Below the pieces are notes generated by a model. It ran no database searches. It worked only from the letters and a program-made list of their open reading frames with translations, and was not told where the DNA came from. Source: Aquanectria penicillioides (lineage: Eukaryota > Ascomycota > Sordariomycetes > Hypocreales > Nectriaceae). From it: a stretch of 64,000 nt of DNA. The stretch covers positions 7,564,001-7,628,000 of the forward strand of contig PYIU01000002.1 in NCBI GenBank assembly GCA_003415625.1, in the 5' to 3' direction. Both the position numbers and the translations under genes were made by a program. Shown here piece by piece: positions 1 to 11,200 of the stretch (its first letter is position 1; each line of letters begins with the position of its first letter).

Positions 1-27
1 GACAGTGGGGCTCGAATAGACGTCCCA

Positions 28-1202
28 ATGGCGGCGTTTGTGAAAGACCCCATGCCTGGCCACACAGCATTGCGATGCCCAGCTTATGTCTTTCTCATTG
101 AACATTCTTCTGAGAGAAAAGCGCTCCTTGGCCTGGGTGTTCGCCGAGATGTGGAGGGGTTTCCCCCTGTGGTTCCCCAAGCAACGAATTTACGACGAAG
201 GTTGAAAAAGATATTTCGACCATGCTTCAGGAGGATGGGCGCGTTAGCCCTAGTGAAATCAACAGCGTTATTTGGAGGTATGGATGTGGCAGCCATTGCG
301 AGGTTGAAATGTCACTAATGATCATTCTGCGTTCGTCATTGGCATTGCGATCACAACCGAGATCCATCCACCTTTCCTTCGTCTACGGAGCTTGTCGTTG
401 GCCCTGGTTTTGAGAAGGCCTTCCTTCCAGGCTACCCTGCCAAGTCGACGGGACGAATTCTGGAAAGTGATTACGAGCAAGTTGAAAATCCTTACAACCT
501 TCAAAGCCTATAAAGTGAACTGAGTCTCTCTAACAACAGTTAATGGAGCAGAGGACGACAGTTGCGAGAAATCAACTTCGAAACCGGCTTTGAAATAGGT
601 CGTTACCAAGCAAAGGACTTTTCGGAGATGGAAGTGTCTATCTTCTTGATAGTCTTGGGGTGAGCCAATTCCCAGTGCCATATAACTGGTTCAAGAATCT
701 CATTGCGTTTTCCAGCACACGATTGGCCACATGTGCGCCTTGGCCCGTACCACACCCACAACCTTTATCTTCATGGGCGGAGACTGCTGCCACCACTGTG
801 GCTCTCTGCACCCAACCACGTACGTACCTCTGCCTGATCATATATCGCCATCGCCTTTCTCTGAGCCTCCGCACATGTTGGGAACTTTTTGCCCTGATGC
901 ATTGCTAGAGGCCATTCACCTAGAGCATAGCCGTACATTGCCGTATTACAGTCACCTTTCACCAGCGCCAGGTCGCGACGTGGTTCAGGCTGAGGAGTCA
1001 ATCGACAAGATGAAGGTTTTTGACGCAAACGACGGCGTTTTCGTAATGATGCCCATGATAGTAGCCTTTTAGGTCTGATAGACTTTTTCCTACAGAGTGC
1101 AAATGATTGGAAGGAGAAAGGATGGAAGGAAGTTAGTCGATGGAGGTTTCTGGAGGACTTCAGTCAGACTATAAAAGATGTCGAGGCCTGGAGCATGGGA
1201 TA
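28..1202 (+). pseudogene. MBL-fold metallohydrolase (lactonase-like), decayed
   Basis: Pieces of one metallo-beta-lactamase-fold hydrolase are found in order but in changing frames. The N-terminal part (PAYVFLIEHSS, from 28) shifts frame before VEKDISTMLQEDGR. The zinc motif HWHCDH is intact at 337-354, followed by STELVVGPGF and LPGYPAK. After a probable intron come INFETGFEIGRY, FGDGSVYLLDS and then HTIGHMCALARTT..MGGDCCHH (from about 717). A further break near 1042 separates KVFDANDGVFV from the C-terminal DAHDSSLLGLIDFF and NDWKEKGW, ending at TAG 1200-1202. The intron between 283 and 336 has a donor GTATGG and a CTAAT branch site, but its acceptor reads CG instead of AG. The family hydrolyses lactones, lactams or esters with two metal ions. 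At least three frame breaks make an active product unlikely. Family assignment is firm; substrate is unknown. Confidence 0.75.
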
Positions 1203-1584
1203 GTGGGCAATTTGCCCTCTTTCAACTTATACGAACAACCTTCGTACTTGGCCGTATTTTTCTACCAAGTGTCCTTTTACCCATTTAGTGACTCCCCTGT
1301 TAGGGCTAGGACTAGTGTTTGACCGAACATCTTAATTAGGACGTAATGTTTTGACTAGAGGGACGGACACGCACCCCCATACTCCGGATTCCTTGGTGAT
1401 TCATGACGTGCCCGATGAGTAAACTTGAGTCGCCGCATGCAAGGGATATGTAGAGAGTGAGGATCGAATGCCCTCTCGTCCTTAATCTACTCGAATTTAC
1501 TATTCATAAGACTTTTGGAGCATTCAAGCTGCTGCTACCTTTATTACAAGTTCAATCTCGTACGAAGCTCACACAGTTCTCAAG
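1203..1584. other. intergenic, 380 bp
   Basis: Short spacer between two decayed same-strand genes; it would hold the promoter of the RidA-like gene. I see no further gene or repeat in it. Confidence 0.5.
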
Positions 1585-2163
1585 ATGTCCAAGGTTCACA
1601 TTTACACTGACAATGCGCCAAAGCCCCGTCCTGTCTACAACCAAGCAATCGTAGCCGACGGTTTCGTCTTCTGTCCCTGCCAACTTCCCAAAATGTCAAT
1701 GGGAATATGATCCAAGGAACAGTTGAGGGTCGGACAGTGGGTTCAAATCTCATGAGGAAACATGAAGACCATTAAGCGATAGCCTAACCCAGCCTTGTAG
1801 TATCAATGCATCAATAACCTCAAAGCTGTTCTTGAAGCTGCAGGGTCTAACTTAGACAAGCTTGTCGAGGCAAACGTCTTTTTGTCAGACATTGTGGACT
1901 CCCACGAAATGAACGACGTTTACCTGCGATACTTCGGCGACGTCAAACCTTCCCGAATGTGAGTATTACTTTACTCTCCAATTATATGTTGGCGCCCTGT
2001 CGAGTCTTAAGATCAAGAGGGCAGAATGGATCTTTGTGTTGATAAAGTTTGGCTGACCTTGCACGATAGATATGTTGTTGTGAGGACCTTGCCTGACTAT
2101 GCCGATGTGGAAATTAAGTGTGTTGCTTTTGGTGTAAGCGTGTCGGCGAGTGATGGCATTTAA
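1585..2163 (+). pseudogene. RidA/YjgF-family imine deaminase-like, one frame break
   Basis: Three exons of a RidA (YjgF/UK114) protein: 1585-1736, 1801-1958 and 2070-2163, with GT-AG introns. The reading begins MSKVHIYTDN and includes YNQAIVADGFVFC, INNLKAVLEAAGSNLDKL and VNVFLSDI-like sequence (ANVFLSDIVDS), then VVRTLPDYADVEIKCVAFG. RidA proteins hydrolyse reactive enamines and imines released by PLP enzymes. In exon 1 the frame breaks at CTTCCCAAAATGTC (about 1682-1695): a single missing base turns the expected LPKDVNGN into LPKMSMG followed by TGA, and the other frame continues as MIQGTVEGRT. No other lesion is seen, so this is either a very young pseudogene or a sequencing error. The next gene downstream is a PLP-dependent class V aminotransferase relic, a natural functional partner. 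Confidence 0.75.
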
Positions 2164-3123
2164 CTAAGCTGGAGTCCTAGATGGAGAACCAGTAGGCGTG
2201 ACCCAGATGGGCCATGGCTGTGAGGGAGGAAGTTAGCTCTGTGTCAATACTTTCCGTCTTGCATTCATTCGTCAGATGTTAGATCAACTTTGCCGAATGA
2301 TGATGCCTCTCTTGAAAGCATTCATTCTTAGTAGGGAGCAATTGCCCCAAAAGGGCACATTGACTGGTAATTCCACGCCTGAGCGACTTAATGCTGGAAA
2401 AGAATATGGATAGTCTAGCATTGCATTGGTTTATTTGGGGCTTAATGACATGAGTCATATTGTTGAAAATGCCACTAATAACCCACTTCGACGCAGGCTA
2501 ATGTGCGGGAGAAAGAATGGTCCCCACTTGGTCCCCCTAGCTAGAACCAGGAAAGCAATACGTAGACGGAATACGGTGAGGTGGTGAATATGAGATTGAC
2601 CCAATATGGAGCTAGTCGGATCTGCAACTTGGGGCAAACGGATGCATGAGTGTGTGCCGCTGATGGAGCCTACAGCCTGTGGCTAACATTTATTAGTAGC
2701 ATTTTGTGACTGCGAGCAAAATACAACTGTCCATTTAGCAATGTGACTAAATAATCGCCGCCGGGAAATATCCCATGGAGGCTAAACTCCGCCCGGGTGG
2801 GTGGAGATGCACCTCTGCCACATGGAAGTTGAGGTGGGGAAAGCCCTCGCAATCCTCTGGCCCCGTTGTCTAAGATAGAGCCGGACGTGGGTCTTCATGG
2901 AGTTGCTGCCATGGGGAACTCCACGATACAAGCAAGACCATCTATCAGAGGTTAGGCGAGGCATCTCAGGTACAGAGGAAACGTCCAACCTATTCTATCT
3001 AGCTACCATTAGATGTTGTGGACCTTTTTTGTTTTATTGGATTTTTGCTTCGTGTAAAAACATCCCTACCTTCTCGCCCTTCTTCACATAGCAGCTCATC
3101 ACGATCCATCTCGCTCATACAGA
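2164..3123. other. intergenic, 960 bp
   Basis: Separates two same-strand decayed genes. Only short chance ORFs; no family or repeat recognised. Confidence 0.4.
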
Positions 3124-4254
3124 TGATCTCAACACCATCGGTGAGCAAACAAATGCCACCGAAAGTCGCCTTACAAACACCGAACTTGACAAGAAGTTTT
3201 CCTCGTACCATTCAATAGTCCCTTTGATAGCAAATCCAAATGTTCTGTGCTTGAACTCGGCATTCATGCCACCTTCTAACTTGCTGGTTCACCAAGCTCT
3301 GGCTCGTTTTCTCACAATGGTCTACATCATCCTTCACCCAAGGCAGCATGGCTATGTTGCGTCGAGGAAACTCGCGAGTTGGTGGCGCGGTATATGAAAC
3401 GCGATCTGTCCACCGTCAGCTTTACTCGAGATACGTCTGAGGGTCTCTCCTATTTCATCAGTAGCGTCCCTTTTATAGCGGGGGACAATGCAGTTATCTT
3501 GGGTACAGAGCATCCTAATCACACATATCAATGGATGAGCCTTCGCGCCGGTGGGCTCGAAGTGAGACTAATCCCGACTCTGGCCAAAGCAGAATCCTCG
3601 GAAACGTGGTGGCTGCCAACGCCGACAACTTTGCCCCCTCTGTCGACGATCGGACTCGCGCTGTGGGCTTAGCACGATAATTTTCCATAGTGGCCAGTGG
3701 AATGATGTTTGAGTCAACTACGCGAAGTTTTGACCAAGAGGCATTCACATCCTCGCGGATCCAACTCAGCAAGTTGGGTTCACGGACATCGATGTGAAGG
3801 AAATGGGCGTGTCTGCAGTTGCCTTTAGCCTCCACAAAGGGCTCAACTGGCCGACTGGATTTGGCGCTATGTATATCGAGCAGAAGTTCCCAGAAGAGCT
3901 CGATCCGGTCCCTTACTGCGAAGGCATACCTGCCGTTTTATCCCAATAATATGGGCCCAAAGAGTGTTGAATTTTCGATTACTTATATTATCTTGGTGAC
4001 CATCTACGGATGGAACGCAAGGAGATCAGCACCAAGATTCTTGGGCCTGATGAGCGCAAAGACCGTGCCCCTCATTTGTATATTTTCGATCCGAACAAGC
4101 CTCAGTAGTTGGAGTACTTGAAGTAAAATGGTGTGCCGGCATCACCATCAGACTAGAGTTGCGTGCGCCGTTTGCATTCTATAACCATGTGGACGATGCC
4201 AAGAGACTTACTAAAGTTCTGCGGCAAGGCATTGAAAATGGATTGTCGTTGCAA
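3124..4254 (+). pseudogene. class V aminotransferase (PLP), decayed
   Basis: Fragments of a class V aminotransferase (cysteine desulfurase / isopenicillin-N-epimerase type) appear in order across several frames. They are LNSAFMPPSNLLVHQALARF (about 3253-3312), ELVARYMKRDLSTVSFTRDT, the open stretch 3379-3672 with GDNAVILGTEHPNHTYQW, NADNFAPSVDDRTRAVGLS, GIHILADPTQQVGFTDIDV and FSLHKGLNWPTGFGAMYIEQ. The SLHKG lysine (codon 3836-3838) would carry PLP. After a TAA come RAPHLYIFDPNKPQ and finally LRAPFAFYNHVDDAKRL ending at TGA 4252-4254. At least three frameshifts and in-frame TGA and TAA codons interrupt it. These enzymes act on amino or sulfur-containing substrates; the specific reaction cannot be read here. 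Neighbouring RidA and MBL-fold relics suggest that a small metabolic cluster was lost as a unit. Confidence 0.75.
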
Positions 4255-5269
4255 TGATCCTAAGTCACTGTATTGATAAGCCTTGGGGCAGTCCAGGCTC
4301 AACACTAGTTGATTCAATTCGTAGTTAATTGCCGATGGAGACAAGATTACCCTCGACAAAAATTGGTATCACGACTGATTCGAGCTCGAGCGGAGCCCAC
4401 ATATTCGATGTGCCAGACACTGCTTCTACTTCGACCTGCTCGTCCTATATCGGCCGAAAGTGGGTTTCAAACGACCTACAACTAAGCGGCAGTTGGCCAT
4501 CACTCAAGAACACCGCGGCTCTCTCCAACCTAAAGGCATTTAAATCGAGCTTGGTGTCGCCAATATCGTACAGCAATGTCAGGTCAGCAGTTGCAAACAG
4601 TTTTGGAGTGGGCAAGATCTAAATAGTCGGTTCTTGCCACACAATACATATTGTTTCACTCACTCTTTGTGCTTGATCCAGTCGTTAACTTTACTCACAT
4701 GGAAAATGTGAGAGAGAATCCAAACCAGCTTCGGGCAAGCTGTCGTATTAATATATTAGATAGAAAACTCCGTGTTATGCAAAACAAAGCACGTGTTATG
4801 AATCCGTTTAACTTAAGCTTTCGTTTCATGAAATATGTGCGTCCTCTGCACTGAATCAATAAAAAGAAGAAAAGAAGAAAAAAAAACAGACATTAGCCAG
4901 GTGGTAATATGTAGGACTTGGAAATGGATACGGGTAGAATAGAGCGGATTCGTAACAACATAGCAGGGCAAGGTGTTGTCTTGGATGACTCTATGGTCCC
5001 TGGTTCTGGTCGACTCAGGTGTGAATGTATTATGGCCACAAAAAATAAGACTCTTGGCAGCATATCTCAAATACCTTTTCAGAAAGGCCTTACTTCAATT
5101 TTGGAGATATAGATACAAAACGATCAAAAACTCAATCGGCAGGAAAGAAAAATGGCCAAAACGCAAAGGGCGTGGCAGAATACCGTCGTTTCCCTTTCCA
5201 CAAGTATATATACAGTTCTAAATACAAAAGAGACCTTGCAGTGTCGACATAGCTTTAGCCTTCCCTCCA
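4255..5269. other. intergenic, 1 kb, with purine-rich tract
   Basis: Lies between the aminotransferase relic and the 3' end of the xylanase gene. It contains an A/G-rich tract at about 4858-4887. No gene recognised. Confidence 0.4.
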
Positions 5270-6254
<985 letters not shown>

Positions 6255-6700
6255 ATGGCGTCTTACGACCGGAGTCCATCAGGGATGTTTGCTGCCAAAT
6301 GCATAGAATTGGGCCGAAGACACCCCACAACGCAGGGACTATGTGACCTTATTAGTTACGGTTTCCGTCCGGAGCTTGTCTAGAACAGGCGCACTCAATC
6401 TCGGTTTGTTTGCTACAACGCAAAACAGACGGCATCGATCCAGGCGCCCGTCTAAATGGCCCAGCGTGTCTCATCCGGGCCCACAAGCCATCGCCGACGG
6501 CGGCAGCGCTCCAGTTCATTTATTACGCGTACCTGCTGGGTCACCTGTAAACAAAGAGCGGCTTCATCAAATGCATCCAAACCTTGGTGAGCAACTACAC
6601 AGTAGATGAATTTAAAATGATCAAGCATGTTTTACGGACTACCTGTGGGTCATATCATCCGATCGGTCCGAGGGACCCACCAGTTCAGGGGTGTTTCGAA
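6255..6700 (+). pseudogene. degraded unrecognised gene fragment
   Basis: Coding-like stretches occur in changing frames. From ATG 6255 reads MASYDRSPSGMFAAKCIELG..GLCDLISYGFRPELV, then TAG. Later, in another frame, come FIYYAYLLGHL, a TAA, and SGFIKCIQTLVSNYTVDEF with KMIKHV. The composition is protein-like and the stops are isolated, which suggests a decayed gene. I do not recognise the family, and chance ORFs cannot be excluded. Confidence 0.3.
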
Positions 6701-7194
6701 TTTAGGTTGACGGAGGCTATCCCCCACGGCTTGCCAATAAGGTTACATTTGGAAGAAGCGTTGAAACATGGAGTGTATCGAGAAGCTCAATATGTCGTAG
6801 CGTTTCAGGCATTGCTCGGTTGGTTCCGGTGGGAATTTCCCGTCCATTTATTATGTCGGCATGCGTGCCGACGCGTATGGCTTCCATCATGTCGGAACAG
6901 CCAGTTTGGGAGCTGGATAAACGTCCCCAGTATAAAAACTGTAGAAAATCCTTCACAGTTCATTTGAGTGCATTGCATCACAGATAAACGCTAATCTAAC
7001 TTTGTCCCAATGTGCTCTAATGAGTGTTGATTTTGAAAACGATGCGTTAAAAAAGAGCGTTCTGCTTCACAATAGCTGGATGTTATTGAGATGTTGTTAG
7101 AACACTCTTCTACAAACACGAATTCGAAATTCGCAGAAAGCAAGGGCTGGCAAAACCTGGCAATCGCGATCTTCTTGCCAGACTTGTTGACTTC
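6701..7194. other. intergenic, about 490 bp
   Basis: Downstream flank of the minus-strand Pol-derived gene. No gene or repeat recognised. Confidence 0.35.
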
Positions 7195-8551
7195 CTATTT
7201 TTTGTCCTCCTCATCTTCTTGGTCTTGAGCCATCAGACTCTCAACAATATTCCTGGCCTCTCCAAGATGATCGTCCTGATAGAATCTCAAACCAAAGCAG
7301 AGCATGAAGTCTCGAGAACTCCCATATTTCTCCTCAATCCAATCCAGCTGCTCCTCCGAGAAGGCGTGGTCGGCAAAGTGCGCTTCATAGTCGAACTCGT
7401 CGGGTTCGTCCCTTGGAATAACTTTCTCTCCAAGACGGGATTGGAGATAATTTTTGGCCGCTTCACCGTCCTCACGGGCTACGCCAGAGCCGACCATGCG
7501 TGATAGTAGAAATATCTTGGCGGCCTCATTGACCTCCGATGAAGCCTCAGAATTTTCCTCTTCGTCGACATCATCGTCATCGTCATTGCTCTCGTCATTG
7601 AACATCATAGCACGGGCAATAGCTTGAGCTTCACGACAATCCTCGTCCCTATAAGCTTTGAGACCAAATGAAAGCATAAAGTTTGTGGAGTTTCCGTAGC
7701 CTGTCCTCATCCAGGCCAGCTCGTCAGGCGAAAAGAAGATATCGCCAGGCTGGGGCTCGATGTCGTCAACTGCGTCATCATCCGAAACAACTTTCCCATC
7801 CGCTGACATGAGGGCCCGTAACATTGCACGACCTTCGTCGCGGTCTTCTTCCAGATAAATACTTAATCCGTGGGCTTGGAGAAATTTGAACTCGCTTTCA
7901 AAGTTTTTCTTAAGCCAATCCTTCTCAAACGTGCTCAAGGGTTTCTCTGCTGCAACACCAGACTGGCTAGGCATTTGTCCATTCACGAATCGCATTCTTT
8001 CACTTTCCGGCCATGAAGCACGAATCATGTATGCCACAGATTGTTGGAAAGGGGATGGGCCGACCTGAGGTCCAATCGGAGGGCCGCTGAGTCTGACTTG
8101 GTACAGCATAGCTTTGGGATTAAAGCAGGCGACACGCCGACCGTCAGAGATATTTGTGATGTCTCCAGTACCTCCCCTGATGTTGACATTGTAGTCCTCT
8201 TCAATAGGAGTCCCAATAATATTGCACACTAATTCTGGTACGTGCAACACATTCTTCAGACAAAGGGTACTATGAGAGCGTGGTCCAGTCTGCTTCAAAG
8301 ATGTCTTAGTAGGGAGCACCACCGTTCCAATGCCGACAACCTTGGTTTTACTGCAGGATCCACTCTCAATGAAGGACTCAATAGGTGTATAATCATCACC
8401 AAACCATGACCGATCCTTCGCGGCACTATTTCGTGAGCGTGGTGATTCTTGCAGTGTTCAACCGGCGGCCTACATACTGTGCATTGGAGCCAGTGGCCCA
8501 GATCCAGGCTGGGCAAGGAAGAGATGACTGCTGAGGCTGCGAAGTAGCCAT
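7195..8551 (-). CDS. retrotransposon Pol-derived beta-barrel protein with three C-terminal repeats
   Basis: Two exons (8551-8478, 8425-7195) encode 434 aa; the 52-bp intron has donor GTATGT and joins ...GSNA-H-AAKDRSW in frame. The N-terminal ~100 residues resemble the protease-like beta-barrel segment of Ty1/copia Pol (WIWATGSNAH, KDRSWFGDDY, KVVGIGTVVLP, LKNVLHVPELVCNIIGTP). The Asp usually found before TG/SG in copia proteases is Ala here, so proteolysis is unlikely. No integrase, reverse transcriptase or LTR follows. The C-terminal half is acidic and holds three ~44-residue repeats (about residues 191-235, 259-302, 383-426) sharing W..(Y/F)..S..F....GL..Y..(D/E)(D/E)....A. The start is the first Met giving a WIWATGSN context through the intron. 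It appears to be a domesticated host gene with unknown role. The frame is fully open, unlike many neighbours. Confidence 0.75.
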
Positions 8552-9299
8552 TGAGTGCTAGGTTATGACGAGTTGAATATGACAACGACGAGCCAGGAGC
8601 AAGCGAAGCAAAGACGAACCGGACATCTCACTATTTTCGGTTTCACACAACATCCAGGGGGCGGTGTAAGAAAGCCGTTTTGTCTTCGTCATGATCACGT
8701 GAATCAGTATCCACTAAAATTCAGAATCTAATCGACGTCATTGGCTCTCTTTCAGAGGCTTAAGTAATGGAACTACCTGCTTTCACACATGATACCTCTC
8801 CAGTAACCTGTCATGGGTGACTCAATGTCTGAGACAAATGGAGCTTCCACGGCAATCACAAGGTCAGTACAAGTATCACAAAGTATCACGATGAGATGAA
8901 TGAAATCAGTGTCGATGTGTGTCTTAATTTCTAAGCTTTCTGGTAGAATAAATTCAAGTCTTTCATAGTCAGAATAGCTGATATTCCTTTATTGAGAGGT
9001 CCTGTAAACAGCTGGGCGCTCCGCCCATGGCCACTGTCATAGTCAGCGGCAGTGACAGGTCCTCTGTCTCAGAGAGCCCAAGAAAGGGACGTTAGCCATC
9101 CTGACGCTACAGACTTACCTGGAATCCTTCAAATATCTAGCAATCAAGGTCTACATGACACTCATTCCATCCCTCTTGAAGCCTTTAGGACTGAATCTTA
9201 CAGATAGATTCTCGTAGGACATGACATGCTTCCATTAATTTAGCTAAGCTCAATCAATACGGGTTATGCACTATAGTATTGACTTCCCTGCTGTTACGA
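8552..9299. other. intergenic, 750 bp
   Basis: Promoter side of the Pol-derived gene and terminator side of the next minus-strand gene. Nothing else recognised. Confidence 0.4.
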
Positions 9300-10276
9300 C
9301 TACATTTTATCTATCAAAAACTTTTTCAGGCCTCGCTGCAGACCTACTACTCCCGCAGACCCATGGTCTTCCTCTTCGAACTCGGCTGTGTAAATACTTC
9401 GAATGCTGGGGTCCTTTTCCAGACGTGCTGCCATGGCCAGTGAGTCGTCTCTTATTCTTGTGCTCTTTGTGGTTTTCTGCCTAGCTTCAAACTCTTCCTC
9501 CGTCTCGCCAGGATGCCTTTCCAAATCTTCCTCGTCAGATCCCCATGTGATGACCAAGGAGGGCGCCGGGGTAACTGGGGGATCAAGTTTACTAAAGTCG
9601 GCTTCCTGATCCCTGACGATGGCATATTTGTTAAACGAAATGCAAGGGCTGACGGTGATGAAGGTGTCAAACTGCTTAGGCTGAGTGAAGAGTGCGTGAA
9701 GAGTAAAGAGTCCACCGAATGAGTGGCCAAAAAGGGCGCTGCGGCTAATTTTCATCGCAGGGAAAAGCTGAGACTGGACGTAGGCAATTACGTCCTTTTG
9801 AATGAAATGGAGGAACTTTGACGCCTCGCCAAAGACCAGACCCTCGATTGGTTTTCCATCTCCGCCGATTGGGGGGTCATATTTCCCATCCTTGGAGGGC
9901 GGAGTCATGTCGGTGCCTCGACGCCAGTCAAAGACGTACTTTGAAGGAGGGTAGCCGATACCGACCACGATGGTTCTGGCATTGTCGGTAAACTCTAGGC
10001 GGCGAGTAATGTCGACAGCAGTGTAGAAGAAAACGTTGCCGTCCACAAGATAGCTAGATGAGGTAAGTCAGGTTTGTAAGCGCAAGATCAAGCGTGAGTG
10101 TCTTCTACTCACAAGCTTGAGACTGGATGAGTGTCGTCCTCTGGCTGCTTTCGATCGGCGCCCCAACACAGAGGCCAAGCGACCTGGACGAGGTAGTCGC
10201 CTCTGTCGGTCCGCGCCGTGTACTGGCACGTGTTGGGGAGCTCCCCGTTCTCAAGGCTGATGGAGACCTGTGTCAT
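9300..10276 (-). CDS. siderophore esterase-like alpha/beta hydrolase (IroE/esterase-D type)
   Basis: Two exons (10276-10113, 10053-9300; 59-bp intron, donor GTGAGT) encode 305 aa. The fold is that of the putative esterase/IroE-like family that opens ester bonds of ferri-siderophores such as triacetylfusarinine, releasing iron inside the cell. The nucleophile elbow is GHSFGG with Ser166, and the catalytic His lies in EEDHGSAG (His285); a D/E-rich loop ITWGSDEEDLE precedes. YPPSKYVFDWRRGTDMTPP is typical of the fungal members. No signal peptide is seen, which fits a cytosolic enzyme. The start MTQVSISLENG is preferred over an upstream in-frame Met at 10483, because the extra 69 residues look like leader sequence. 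A broader esterase role is possible; no siderophore synthetase lies nearby. Confidence 0.8.
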
Positions 10277-11200
10277 GGTTCTAAAATGCCGGCGATAGTG
10301 TGTGCGTGTGAGGATTCGGGGGAATGCGATGCTGCATCGACGAAAAGCGGCATTTATCCCGCACCCGGACATCGGACATGAGGCGTTCCTGTCCGGCGGG
10401 TCAATTTGGGGTCCCATAAAATCGCCAGACCGCCCAGAGAGAAAAAGAGGGAGGGAGAGACAGCCAGTTACCCGAGGCAGCAAGGCCCGGTGGCTTGGTT
10501 ATAACGATCAATTGCAGCATCTGATAAGATTAGATGGCGCAAGCGCCCACACTGGTGGATACCCGCATCTCAGCGCAGTCCACTCTGCAGCATTTACGGT
10601 CGCACCATCACGGAACTGCTCGACGACAGGCTTTTATTTCTAATATATCTCATCGATCAGTCTTTCAGCAAGGTCTTTCAGCAGGTACAGCAGTATTTTT
10701 GGACTACATGGCCCTGCACTTGCGCCCATGCGACGACAAGAAACAAGCATTTCGCACAGTTTGAGGCTTCCTCTTTGCGGCCGGCTCATCCAACCACCGC
10801 CAGCGAGGACAAAACTTTGGTGACAAGACGAGTCTGTGTTGGTGTTGGTGCTGAAGGAGCCAGCCGGCTTTGCCCTAAGCGACGGGATTCCACCCGCGAC
10901 CCCTAGCCGATTTGGGTTAGATCACGACTTCATTGAGCACATGTCTTGTCGCTGCAACTCTAGGGTAGGGCAGGGCAAGTGATGTCATGGCCATATCCAT
11001 TTCTCACTTCACACTGACAAAAATCGCGGTCTACCATTACAATGGTTTTTTCTATTCTTTCAATTTGAGTCATCCAAGTTAGTTATGAGCCCCCTCTTTC
11101 GGTCACCACATGAGATATGAGATAAATCAATCTTGTCAAGTCACAAACGTCTCTTGCCAATTATCCCCACTCAGTCTCCATTTCATAACATCCCTGCCCC
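10277..11200. other. intergenic, 920 bp
   Basis: Upstream of the esterase gene and downstream of the sugar transporter gene. Chance ORFs only. Confidence 0.4.

Noticed and set aside
1737..1757. GTGGGTTCAAATCTCAT resembles a tRNA T-arm
   Set aside because: It lies inside the first intron of the RidA-like gene and no D-arm or acceptor stem surrounds it.
10109..10483. Longer start for the siderophore-esterase exon 1
   Set aside because: The added residues look like untranslated leader; the family-like sequence begins at MTQVSISLENG.
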